64,000 nt of DNA, from the NCBI GenBank assembly GCA_964601325.1, contig CAZRNA010000004.1, forward strand, positions 3,819 to 67,818, in the 5' to 3' direction. Of this stretch, positions 9,129 through 17,415 are shown in pieces (position 1 is the first letter of the stretch; each line of letters starts with the position of its first letter). Origin of the DNA: CAVPLU01 sp964601325. GTDB taxonomy: Archaea > Thermoproteota > Bathyarchaeia > 40CM-2-53-6. Made by a program: the position numbers and the translations under genes. Under the pieces are notes generated by a model. The model made no database searches. It had not been told where the DNA came from and worked only from the letters and a program-made list of their open reading frames with translations.

Positions 9129-9686
9129 ATGAGCACAGACCCCTCAAAGGAATCACAGTCGTCGTCTCCTCCTGAGGAGATGAGTCAGCCTCCGGGCATC
9201 TGGGTTGGGAGCCTTAGAGACCTGGTAGAGCGGGTGGTGGGATCTGCTCCGCTCAAGTACTTGGTTAACTGGAGTCGTCTCTACTCGCTTTGGCCGGTTC
9301 ACTTGACGACGGCATGCTGTTCAGCTGAATTCGGTGCTATGATGGGTCCAAGATATGATCCAGAAAGATACGGCATGCAAGCTGTGGTTGGATCGATGCG
9401 TCAAAGCGACCTGCTGATAATCGAAGGAACTGTAACTAAGAAGATGTTGAAGCGGATCAAAGTCATTTGGGAGCAGATGCCCAACCCGAAATATGCGATC
9501 GCGATGGGTGACTGTGCTTGCTCAGGCGGTCTCTTCCACGATTCCTACAGCATAATCAATGATATTGAGAAGGCAATCCCGATTGACATCTACGTCCCTG
9601 GATGTCCTCCAAGACCTGAGGCACTTCTGAACGGCATAATCAAGCTAAGAGAGAAGATCCGAAGGGAGGAGGTCTATCCGAAGTGA
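9129..9686 (+). CDS. nuoB: NADH-quinone oxidoreductase-like subunit B (NuoB/FpoB)
   Basis: A 185-residue 20-kDa subunit of complex I that carries the terminal cluster N2 donating to quinone or an equivalent carrier. The ligands are visible: the tandem Cys in LTTACCSAEFG, Cys in MGDCACSGG and Cys in VPGCPPRPE. The N-terminal 35 residues are a Ser/Pro-rich extension. Its stop overlaps the nuoC GTG start, so translation is coupled. No nuoA lies upstream. Confidence 0.93.
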   Translation: MSTDPSKESQSSSPPEEMSQPPGIWVGSLRDLVERVVGSAPLKYLVNWSRLYSLWPVHLTTACCSAEFGAMMGPRYDPERYGMQAVVGSMRQSDLLIIEGTVTKKMLKRIKVIWEQMPNPKYAIAMGDCACSGGLFHDSYSIINDIEKAIPIDIYVPGCPPRPEALLNGIIKLREKIRREEVYPK

Positions 9687-10168
9687 GCGCGACACCCTCG
9701 AGTCCAGAGCAGGATATCGTCGTCGCCATCAAGGAGCAGCTAGGGAGCGCGGTAGAGAACGTGACTGCGCTTGACAAGGGCCGAATATCAGTTATCGCTC
9801 GCAAGGAAGTCGCAAGAGATGTCGCGGTATTGTTGCAACGGTTCGGGCTCGATCATACACTCGCAGTGTCTGGTGTTGATCATCCTTGGGAGAATCATCT
9901 CGACGTCGTATACTTCCTATCGTCGTACTCACATGACAACCTCAAACACGTAGTCGTTCTACTCAAGATTCACCTTGAGCGAGAGAACCCTTCGTTGCCC
10001 TCGCTGACACCGATTTGGGAAAGCGCCAATCTGTTCGAGCGTGAGACGTACGAGATGTTCGGAGTGAATTTCGAAGGTCACCCAAATCTCCAGAAGCTGT
10101 TGTTGCAGGACAACTGGGACGGCCCGCCTCCGTTGAAGAAGGATCTGAAAATCCCGGAGCTGGCCTGA
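9683..10168 (+). CDS. nuoC: NADH-quinone oxidoreductase-like subunit C (NuoC/FpoC)
   Basis: A 161-residue 30-kDa subunit of complex I, part of the peripheral arm that packs on NuoD. The family signature is the C-terminal W-x-S-A-x-x-x-E-R-E-(T/V)-Y-(E/D)-M-F-G block, seen as WESANLFERETYEMFGVNFE, followed by the typical GHP...LL...W and final PP-(L/F)-(K/R)-K-D segment. GTG start overlapping nuoB by 4 nt; nuoD starts 2 nt after its stop. Confidence 0.92.
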   Translation: MSATPSSPEQDIVVAIKEQLGSAVENVTALDKGRISVIARKEVARDVAVLLQRFGLDHTLAVSGVDHPWENHLDVVYFLSSYSHDNLKHVVVLLKIHLERENPSLPSLTPIWESANLFERETYEMFGVNFEGHPNLQKLLLQDNWDGPPPLKKDLKIPELA

Positions 10169-10169
10169 C

Positions 10170-11252
10170 TTGTCCATACTCGACCTCAACGTTGGACCCC
10201 AACATCCCGGCTCCGGCCACATGAGGATCAAGCTCAAGACCGATGGCGACATCATAGTCGAAGCAACTCCGGATATCGGTTACGTTCATAGAGGATGCGA
10301 GAAGATCGCGGAGTCCCGCAATATCATCAAGAACATCCCGATGCTTGAACGACCCAACATTGCAGATTCTTCACACCTCAACTGGTCCTACATCGCGCCG
10401 ATTGAGAAACTCCAGAGAGTCGAGGTTCCAGAACGGGGCCTGCACATACGGACAATGCTTTGTGAGATCAACAGGATAGCAAGTCATCTCTATGGAATGG
10501 CAATCATGGGTGGAATCTTCTCGGGCCACACTACGATGTACATGTTCGGTTTCGGGGACCGGGAACTGCTTCTCGACTTGCACGAGATGCTCACGGGAGC
10601 GAGGATGACTTTCTCGTTCTTCGTGCCGGGAGGGGTGAGGCGGGATCTTCCAAAGGGCTTCGTAGAGAAACTTGCCCAGACACTGGACTATATTGAACGA
10701 CATCTCAGTGCGATCGACCGTGTCTTCGTGAGTAATCCGCTCTTTGTGGAACGTGCGAGAGGCGTCGGCATCTTAAGCAAAGATGATGCGATCAAGCTTG
10801 GTGTTGTCGGCCCCGTTCTTAGAGCGTCAGGCGTGGCTTGCGATGTGAGGAGAGACGCCCCTTATGGTGTCTATGATCGAGTGGACTTTGAGGTTCCCTC
10901 GTTCAAAGAAGGCGATAGCTTATCGCGGTGGCTCGTGAGATTCGAAGAAATGAAGCAAAGCATCTCGATCCTCAGACAACTGATGCGAGACATCCCGAAA
11001 GGACCTATTGCGAGAAAAAGCCCTCTAATTGTTCCGAGAGGAGAAGCTATCGGCAGAGTCGAATCTTCGCGCGGAGAGATAAACCACTACGTCGTCGGCG
11101 ACGGAGGGGACAAGCCATTCAGAGTCAAGATGAGCACCGGTTCATTCAAGAACCTCGCAGCACTGCCATTCCTTTTGAAAGGAGTTCGCATAGGTGACAT
11201 GCCGATAATCTACGGGAGCCTAGACTACTGGCCCGTGGAAGCGGACAGGTAA
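10170..11252 (+). CDS. nuoD: NADH-quinone oxidoreductase-like subunit D (NuoD/FpoD)
   Basis: A 360-residue 49-kDa subunit of complex I. The N-terminus has GPQHPGSGHMRIKL, and the tail is GDMPIIYGSLDYWPVEADR, matching the G-S-x-D...D-R end of NuoD. The paired Cys-x2-Cys [NiFe] ligands of group 4 hydrogenases are absent at both the N-terminal and C-terminal positions, so this is a quinone- or carrier-reducing subunit rather than a hydrogenase. HRGCEKIAE replaces the common HRGTEKL. TTG start. In usual archaeal operons nuoH follows; here nuoI follows directly. Confidence 0.93.
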   Translation: MSILDLNVGPQHPGSGHMRIKLKTDGDIIVEATPDIGYVHRGCEKIAESRNIIKNIPMLERPNIADSSHLNWSYIAPIEKLQRVEVPERGLHIRTMLCEINRIASHLYGMAIMGGIFSGHTTMYMFGFGDRELLLDLHEMLTGARMTFSFFVPGGVRRDLPKGFVEKLAQTLDYIERHLSAIDRVFVSNPLFVERARGVGILSKDDAIKLGVVGPVLRASGVACDVRRDAPYGVYDRVDFEVPSFKEGDSLSRWLVRFEEMKQSISILRQLMRDIPKGPIARKSPLIVPRGEAIGRVESSRGEINHYVVGDGGDKPFRVKMSTGSFKNLAALPFLLKGVRIGDMPIIYGSLDYWPVEADR

Positions 11253-11255
11253 GAG

Positions 11256-11729
11256 ATGACGCCAGTGTCAGCAGCTGAGGCTTTCTGGGAAGGCGTGAAA
11301 CACATCTTCAAGAGAACGTTCACGCTGAAGCATCCTTACCAGAGGCATGAAATCCCGGACGGGTACAGGGGAAGACACCTGCTATACGTGGATCGATGCA
11401 CGGGATGTGGAATATGCGCGTGGATCTGCCCCGAGAAGTGCATCACGATGGTTTCCGGGGCGCAGGAGAAGACGTATCCGCAGAACCCTCAGAATAGATT
11501 CCCCCAGTACTGGTACATCCGCTGCTGCTTCTGCCACTTCTGCACGGACTACTGTCCAACTGGAGCTCTGGACTACACGAAGGACTATGACTTGGCTGAG
11601 TATGAAAAAGAGTTGATAATCTGGAGCCCCGAGAGGTTATCAAAGGTTCCCGCTGCATACGAGGAATACCGTACGAGATTTCACGGCTGGACTGGTGTCG
11701 ATCATGTGCCCTTGAGCAAAGAGTCGTGA
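11256..11729 (+). CDS. nuoI: complex I 2x[4Fe-4S] ferredoxin-like subunit I (NuoI/FpoI)
   Basis: A 157-residue subunit with two bacterial-type [4Fe-4S] motifs, CTGCGICAWICPEKC and CCFCHFCTDYCP, which wire electrons to NuoB. The start is 3 nt after nuoD. The C-terminal 45 residues are acidic and aromatic, as in archaeal NuoI. It is the last complex I gene here: no H, J, K, L, M or N subunit follows, and the next gene is sufS. Confidence 0.93.
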   Translation: MTPVSAAEAFWEGVKHIFKRTFTLKHPYQRHEIPDGYRGRHLLYVDRCTGCGICAWICPEKCITMVSGAQEKTYPQNPQNRFPQYWYIRCCFCHFCTDYCPTGALDYTKDYDLAEYEKELIIWSPERLSKVPAAYEEYRTRFHGWTGVDHVPLSKES

Positions 11730-11996
11730 AATAGTGAATGAGTGAGACACAAGACGTCATCATTCGGAAGATGGATCGGCGAAAGAAGTCTCGGAGACGA
11801 ACTCGCGGGCCTTATCGAAAGTCATCGAGCGCTGGAATGAGTGCCATCGGGTCATGACGTTGACCTGTTGAAGCGGATAGATTTGGTGAGGAGGGTCTGG
11901 GGAGGCCTGTGAGCGGATGGCGAAACGTAGAAGTATGACGTATGTTATGATCACCGGCAGGTCGACGTGCTCTTCCGCTGAGCAGAGGGGAACAGA
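11730..11996. other. intergenic region between nuoI and sufS
   Basis: About 267 nt without a convincing gene. Several overlapping short plus-strand frames of 20-40 codons are present (for example from a GTG near 11741 and another near 11840), with stop/start overlaps that look gene-like, but none has a recognisable domain. It could be the decayed remains of a gene or a leader region. No tRNA-like fold was found. Confidence 0.4.
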
Positions 11997-13226
11997 ATGA
12001 CACTGAATGTGACCAAGATACGAGCAGATTTCCCAATTCTAATGAGGAAGATAGGAGGCAAACCGCTCGTCTACTTGGACAACGCTGCAACTTCGCAGAA
12101 GCCCAAGGCAGTCATCGACGCAATAGACCGATACTATCACGAATACAATGCAAACGTTCACCGTGGGATCCACCGACTGAGCGAAGAGGCGACGGTCGCC
12201 TTCGAGCAATCGAGAGAGGAATTCGCCCGCTTCATTGGCGCAAGAACCGCCAAGGAAATCATCTTCGTACGAAATGCAACCGAGGCTCTGAACCTAGTGG
12301 CACTCAGTTGGGCAAGAGCGAACCTCAAGTCCGGAGATCGCATTCTCCTCACTCAAATGGAGCATCACAGCAACATCGTCCCGTGGCAGATGCTGGCCAA
12401 AGAGAAAGGTCTCAGGATCGACTACGTTGAGATCCGCGACGACGGAATACTCAACTGGGAGAACTTCGAACGACTAATCAACGAAAACCCAAAAGTCCTC
12501 AGCCTCGCTCACGTTTCAAATGCGTTGGGCACAATCAACCCAGTCAAGCAGATGGCACGGGAAGCTCACAAAGTAGGCGCTACCGTCATAGTCGACGCAG
12601 CACAATCGGTTCCACACATGCCGGTCGACGTTGCTGATCTCGAATGCGATTTCATGGCCGCATCAGGTCACAAGATGCTCGCCCCTACGGGAATAGGAAT
12701 GCTCTATGGAAGACAAGATCTTCTCGACCACATGGAACCGCTGATGGGCGGCGGAGAAATGATAAGAGAAGTTCATCTCCAAGACGCCCGATGGAATGAC
12801 CTCCCATGGAAATTCGAAGCTGGAACTCCCAACATCGAAGGCGTCATAGGACTAGGAGCTGCAGTCAACTACCTCACGAAACTGGGAATGCAGAACGTGA
12901 GGGAACATGAGAAGGATATCACGAGATACGCAATCGAGCGACTGGCAGGCGTGAAAGGCCTGATCCTGTATGGCACAAAGGAAATCGAGAAACGCGGAGC
13001 AGTAATCTCATTCAACCTTGGCGACATCCACGCGCACGACTTAGCCACAGTACTCGATACTCAGGGCATAGCGATAAGATCCGGACAACACTGCGCCCAG
13101 CCACTGATGGAACGACTGAAAGTACCAGCCACATCTAGGGCTAGCTTCTACATCTACAACACGAGACGGGAAGTTGACATTCTCGTCAGGGCTCTCGAAA
13201 AGGCTCGGAAGATGTTCAAGATATGA
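11997..13226 (+). CDS. sufS: cysteine desulfurase, SufS type
   Basis: A 409-residue PLP enzyme removing sulfur from cysteine for Fe-S cluster assembly. Seen: YLDNAATSQKP near the N-terminus, the HHSN motif in MEHHSNIVPW, the PLP lysine in ASGHKMLAPTG and the catalytic Cys in RSGQHCAQPLM, the group II (SufS) form. The start ATG overlaps no other gene; its stop overlaps the sufU start by 4 nt, so the pair forms an operon. It may supply clusters to the adjacent complex I subunits. Confidence 0.96.
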   Translation: MTLNVTKIRADFPILMRKIGGKPLVYLDNAATSQKPKAVIDAIDRYYHEYNANVHRGIHRLSEEATVAFEQSREEFARFIGARTAKEIIFVRNATEALNLVALSWARANLKSGDRILLTQMEHHSNIVPWQMLAKEKGLRIDYVEIRDDGILNWENFERLINENPKVLSLAHVSNALGTINPVKQMAREAHKVGATVIVDAAQSVPHMPVDVADLECDFMAASGHKMLAPTGIGMLYGRQDLLDHMEPLMGGGEMIREVHLQDARWNDLPWKFEAGTPNIEGVIGLGAAVNYLTKLGMQNVREHEKDITRYAIERLAGVKGLILYGTKEIEKRGAVISFNLGDIHAHDLATVLDTQGIAIRSGQHCAQPLMERLKVPATSRASFYIYNTRREVDILVRALEKARKMFKI

Positions 13227-13603
13227 CCGCAGACATCTACAAGGAGACGATTCTGGACCACTACAGACATCCCAGAAACTACGGAGACTTGACAAGCGCA
13301 AACGGGCAGGCCAAGGACGCAAACAATCTGTGCGGCGACGTAATCGAGATGCAAGTTAGAGTCACCGCTGGCGTGATTGAGGATGTCCGCTTCAGGGGAG
13401 AAGGATGTGCCATAAGCATGGCAACAGCTTCAATGCTCACGGAATTCTCCAAGAAGAAGCGAGTCTCAGAAGTCAAGAAACTCGGGAAGGATGACCTTAT
13501 CAGACTTCTCGGAGCAGACCCTGGACCAGCTCGAATCGAATGCGCACTCCTCGCGCTGGGCGTCCTGAAGGCAGCGATGAATGCGCAGCAAAGCACCAAG
13601 TGA
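13223..13603 (+). CDS. sufU: Fe-S scaffold / sulfur acceptor, SufU/IscU family
   Basis: A 126-residue NifU-N domain protein beginning IYKETILDHYRHPRNYG. The three conserved cysteines occur in NLCGDVIEM, GEGCAIS and RIECALLALGVLK; the Asp after the first Cys (CGD) is also kept. SufU-type proteins accept sulfur from SufS, and the tandem arrangement with 4-nt overlap supports that pairing. The insert between the second and third Cys is short, intermediate between IscU and classical SufU. Confidence 0.92.
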   Translation: MTADIYKETILDHYRHPRNYGDLTSANGQAKDANNLCGDVIEMQVRVTAGVIEDVRFRGEGCAISMATASMLTEFSKKKRVSEVKKLGKDDLIRLLGADPGPARIECALLALGVLKAAMNAQQSTK

Positions 13604-13756
13604 ATTCAGAGAAGCCTTTCGCAAGCTTTTCTCATGGTTCAGGCGCCTCGATCGTAACGTTGCATTGGAAATTCACGATAGAAGCGCATAACGCTTATTA
13701 GCGCGTCGTCTTTGGTATGGGGGAGTTTCGTTAGGGTTCCTAATTTTCGGGGCCTA

Positions 13757-14080
13757 ATGAGCGTTTGGATATCGGAGAGAGAGGATCGCTTGAAGAATGA
13801 GGAGAATAAGAAGGCCATAGACGTTTTCAAGCATCAGCTAGTGCCGAAGCATGAGGTTGTGCCAAGGCGCGAGGCCGAGGAGTTGCTGGAGCGTCTGCAT
13901 ATCAAGCCGCATCAACTGCCTTACTTGAGGGCTGATGACCCAGCCGCCAAACAGATAGGTGCAAAACCATGGGACGTGGTAAGGGTCACTCGTCAAAGCC
14001 CCACTGCCGGAGAAGTCGTGGTCTACAGGTACGTTATCGAGAGTTCAGCAGGAGGAGGCAAGGCTGATCAGTCAAGTTGA
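13757..14080 (+). CDS. rpoH: RNA polymerase subunit H (Rpb5 C-terminal domain homolog)
   Basis: A 107-residue RpoH, starting at ATG 13757 (MSVWISERED). The core HQLVPKHEVVPRREAEELLE, LPYLRADDPAAKQIGAKPWDVV and RVTRQSPTAGEVVVYRYVI are the canonical archaeal H sequence. An N-terminal extension of about 25 residues precedes the core, and an upstream in-frame start at 13712 would add 15 more residues. It is the first gene of the RNA polymerase operon (rpoH-rpoB-rpoA-rpl30e-nusA). Confidence 0.95.
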   Translation: MSVWISEREDRLKNEENKKAIDVFKHQLVPKHEVVPRREAEELLERLHIKPHQLPYLRADDPAAKQIGAKPWDVVRVTRQSPTAGEVVVYRYVIESSAGGGKADQSS

Positions 14081-14087
14081 ACCCCAG

Positions 14088-17000
14088 ATGTGGGGACTGA
14101 TCAAGGAGTTCTTCCGCGAAAAGGGTCTTGTCAGACAGCACATCGACTCGTACAATGAATACATCGAGTCCGGATTGCAGTCGATCATCGACGAAGTTGG
14201 CTCGATCCCAATAGAGATCGAAGAATACCCGTTGAAGATCAAGCTCGGGAAGATTGAGATCGGAACGCCGAGGGTAACCGAGGTCGACGGGTCTGAAAGG
14301 CCCATCTACCCCACGGAAGCACGTGTGCGCAACCTCACTTACGCTGCGCCACTGCATCTTGAAATGACGCCGGTAATCGGCGAACGGGAAGGTCAGACAG
14401 AGATTGTCTACATCGGTGATTTCCCTGTCATGCTCCGCTCGAAGATATGCCCCCTCTCGAGGCTGACTCCTGATGAGATGATCAGCATTGGAGAGGATCC
14501 TATCGATCCGGGCGGATACTTCATCGTTAACGGCGCGGAACGCGTTGTAGTCGCACTTGAGGATCTTGCGGCGAACAAGATACTTGTTGACATGGAGAAG
14601 ACCGGAGTTAACCCGGTCTACAAGGCGAAGATCTTCTCGACAACCTTGGGCTTCCGGGCACGTACTGAAGTCACACTGAAAGCGGACGGGGCGGCCTACG
14701 TCATGGTTCCAGGAGTGCCTGCAGAGATCCCGTTAGTTGTTCTGATGAAGGCTCTTGGGGTTCAGGAAGACCTGAAGATTGCGCAGCTGATTTCTGATGA
14801 TGAGATTATCCAGAACCAGTTGGAAGGTTCATTCGAGAAATCACAAGGTATCCTGTCCGTGAGAGATGCACTCCTCTATGTGGGAAACCGTCTGGCGCCT
14901 GGACAGGTGGAAGATTACCGTGCGAAGAAGGCTGAAACGGTTATTGACCGGAACTTTCTCCCCCACATTGGACGGACAGCTGCCGAAAGGAAAGAGAAGG
15001 CGTTTTTCCTCGCAGAGATCACCACAAGGATAATCGAGCTGAAACTGGGCAGACGTGCGCCAGACGACAAGGACCACTACTCGAACAAGCGGCTCAAGCT
15101 AGCCGGTGCCTTGATGGCGGATCTCTTCAGAATCTCGTTCCGAAATCTCATCCGCGACTTGAAGTACCAATTGGAACGTATCACGATCAGGAGACATCAG
15201 GAACTCTCGATCACCAATGCGATTCGACCAGGCATAATTACTGAGCGGATCCAACACGCCGTTTCTACTGGCAATTGGGTCCGAGGAAGGGTTGGGGTTA
15301 CACAGCTTCTCGATCGAACAAACTACTCCTCCACGTTGAGTCATTTGCGGCGACTTCAGTCCCCGTTGAGCAGAAGTCAGCCTAACTTGGAGGCGCGAGA
15401 CCTGCACGCGACACACTGGGGGAGACTTTGTCCTAATGAAACCCCCGAGGGATCAAACTGTGGTCTCGTGAAGAACTTGGCGTTGTCTTCCACTCTGTCG
15501 ATCGGAGTCGATTCGAGGGAGTTCGTGCTTAGACTACGGAGAATGGGAGTCAATCCGATCGAAGAAATGGAAAGCAAGGCTGCAGCTTCCGGCGCCAAGG
15601 TCATAGTTGATGGTCTAGTTGCAGGTATCGCAAATGCGCCAAAGGAACTCGTGCAAGAGCTCATACGCATGCGTCGTGCCGGCGAAATCAGCTCCGAAGT
15701 AAACGCCGTATACTTCGCTCCAGAAAGAGAGAGCGCTCGAGGATATGTCTACGTCAATTGCGACGGGGGCAGGGTCCGAAGGCCCCTCATCATAGTCGAA
15801 GACGGTGTTCCCAAACTAACCCGTGACCATGTCGAAGCCATTCACAGAGGAGAAATGCGATGGGAGGAGCTGGTCGAGAAAGGAATCATCGAATACATAG
15901 ACTCGGACGAAGAGGAAAGTGCCCTTGTGGCGCTCGACCTCTCCAAGATCTCCAAAGACACTACGCATCTTGAGCTTGCATCCTACACGATGCTGGGCAT
16001 CTGCGCCTCGGTCATTCCATATTCTGAGCATAACCAGTCGCCTAGGAACGCCTACGAGTCAGCAATGGCGAAACAGGCGCTGGGAGTTTCCTGCACCAAT
16101 TTCTTCAACCGAGTGGATTCACGGTCGCATCTTCTGCATTATCCCCAAATGCCTCTTGTCAGAACGAAACCAATGGAAATCATCAACTACGATGACAGGC
16201 CCGCGGGTCAGAACTGCGTGCTGGCGGTGCTTTCGTTCCAAGGCTACAACATGGAAGACGCTATTGTCTTCAACCGTTCATCGGTGGACCGAGGATTCGG
16301 GCGTTCCACCTTCTTCAGGATCTACGAGGGTGAATGTAGACAATACCTTGGAGGGCTCCGCGACAAATTCGAGATTCCTGAGCCGGGGACCAGAGGATAC
16401 AGAGGCGACAGGTATTATCGCCTTCTTGAAGAAGACGGAATCATTTCGGCCGAGGCAGATGTGAGCGGCAATACAGTACTTGTAGGCAGAACGAGTCCGC
16501 CCAGGTTCTTGGAGGAGTATCGCGAGTTTGAAGTCAAGGGGCCCACGAAACGTGATTCATCGGTAGGAATGCGTCCTTCAGAGGTCGGCGTAGTCGACAC
16601 TATCTTCGTTACAGAATCGATTGAGGGCAGCAAGCTCGTCAAGGTGAAAGTCAGAGATACACGCGTTCCCGAACTGGGGGACAAGTTCGCGTCAAGGCAC
16701 GGACAGAAAGGAGTCATCGGGCTACTAGTTCCACAGCAAGACATGCCCTTCACGCAGGACGGCGTCGTTCCCGACGTCATCATAAACCCCCACGCCTTCC
16801 CGTCCCGCATGACGATCGGACAATTCGTCGAATCATTGGCTGGCAAGGTCGCATCGCTAAGAGGAGAACCAGTAGACGGAACCCCGTTCAGTAACGAGCG
16901 TCCAGAGCAACTCCGCGACGCGTTGTTGAAGCTTGGATTCACGCAAAGCGGAAGCGAAGTATTCTACAACGGTATCGACGGAAAAAGGTTCATGGCAGAC

Positions 17001-17414
17001 GTATACGTTGGAGTCGTATACTATCAGAAGCTTCACCACATGGTTGCGGATAAAATGCATGCACGGGCCCGCGGCCAAGTGCAGATGTTGACGCGCCAGC
17101 CCACGGAAGGCCGAGCTCGCGGTGGAGGCCTAAGGTTCGGTGAGATGGAACGCGACTGCCTGATCGGGCACGGAGCCTCCGCGTTACTGAGAGATCGGCT
17201 CCTCGAGGAATCTGACAAGTACACGGTCATGGTCTGTGAAGTATGCGGCCTATTGGCGTATCATGACATCAAGCAGAACAAGTACGTGTGCCGGATCTGC
17301 GGCGAAAAGGCAGTAATCTCCCCGGTAGCGCTGTCCTACGCGTTCAAGCTATTGCTCCAAGAACTAATGGCTCTCGGGGTAGCTCCCAGACTCAACATTT
17401 CGGAGCGTGCATAA
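14088..17414 (+). CDS. rpoB: DNA-directed RNA polymerase subunit B (unsplit)
   Basis: An 1108-residue unsplit second-largest subunit, combining the B'' and B' parts that are separate genes in many Euryarchaeota. Visible: the N-terminal lobe beginning LIKEFFREKGLVRQHIDSYN, the GGYFIVNGAERVVV fork/lobe segment, CPNETPEGSNCGLVKNLA, the GYNMEDAI motif, GDKFASRHGQKGVIG (active-site lysines) and a C-terminal zinc site, CEVCGLLAYH with CRICGEKA. The stop precedes the rpoA ATG by a single base. Confidence 0.98.
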   Translation: MWGLIKEFFREKGLVRQHIDSYNEYIESGLQSIIDEVGSIPIEIEEYPLKIKLGKIEIGTPRVTEVDGSERPIYPTEARVRNLTYAAPLHLEMTPVIGEREGQTEIVYIGDFPVMLRSKICPLSRLTPDEMISIGEDPIDPGGYFIVNGAERVVVALEDLAANKILVDMEKTGVNPVYKAKIFSTTLGFRARTEVTLKADGAAYVMVPGVPAEIPLVVLMKALGVQEDLKIAQLISDDEIIQNQLEGSFEKSQGILSVRDALLYVGNRLAPGQVEDYRAKKAETVIDRNFLPHIGRTAAERKEKAFFLAEITTRIIELKLGRRAPDDKDHYSNKRLKLAGALMADLFRISFRNLIRDLKYQLERITIRRHQELSITNAIRPGIITERIQHAVSTGNWVRGRVGVTQLLDRTNYSSTLSHLRRLQSPLSRSQPNLEARDLHATHWGRLCPNETPEGSNCGLVKNLALSSTLSIGVDSREFVLRLRRMGVNPIEEMESKAAASGAKVIVDGLVAGIANAPKELVQELIRMRRAGEISSEVNAVYFAPERESARGYVYVNCDGGRVRRPLIIVEDGVPKLTRDHVEAIHRGEMRWEELVEKGIIEYIDSDEEESALVALDLSKISKDTTHLELASYTMLGICASVIPYSEHNQSPRNAYESAMAKQALGVSCTNFFNRVDSRSHLLHYPQMPLVRTKPMEIINYDDRPAGQNCVLAVLSFQGYNMEDAIVFNRSSVDRGFGRSTFFRIYEGECRQYLGGLRDKFEIPEPGTRGYRGDRYYRLLEEDGIISAEADVSGNTVLVGRTSPPRFLEEYREFEVKGPTKRDSSVGMRPSEVGVVDTIFVTESIEGSKLVKVKVRDTRVPELGDKFASRHGQKGVIGLLVPQQDMPFTQDGVVPDVIINPHAFPSRMTIGQFVESLAGKVASLRGEPVDGTPFSNERPEQLRDALLKLGFTQSGSEVFYNGIDGKRFMADVYVGVVYYQKLHHMVADKMHARARGQVQMLTRQPTEGRARGGGLRFGEMERDCLIGHGASALLRDRLLEESDKYTVMVCEVCGLLAYHDIKQNKYVCRICGEKAVISPVALSYAFKLLLQELMALGVAPRLNISERA

Positions 17415-17415
17415 G

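Noticed and set aside
9129..11729. Membrane-bound group 4 [NiFe] hydrogenase
   Set aside because: The NuoD homolog lacks the two Cys-x2-Cys pairs that ligate nickel and iron, so it is a complex I subunit.
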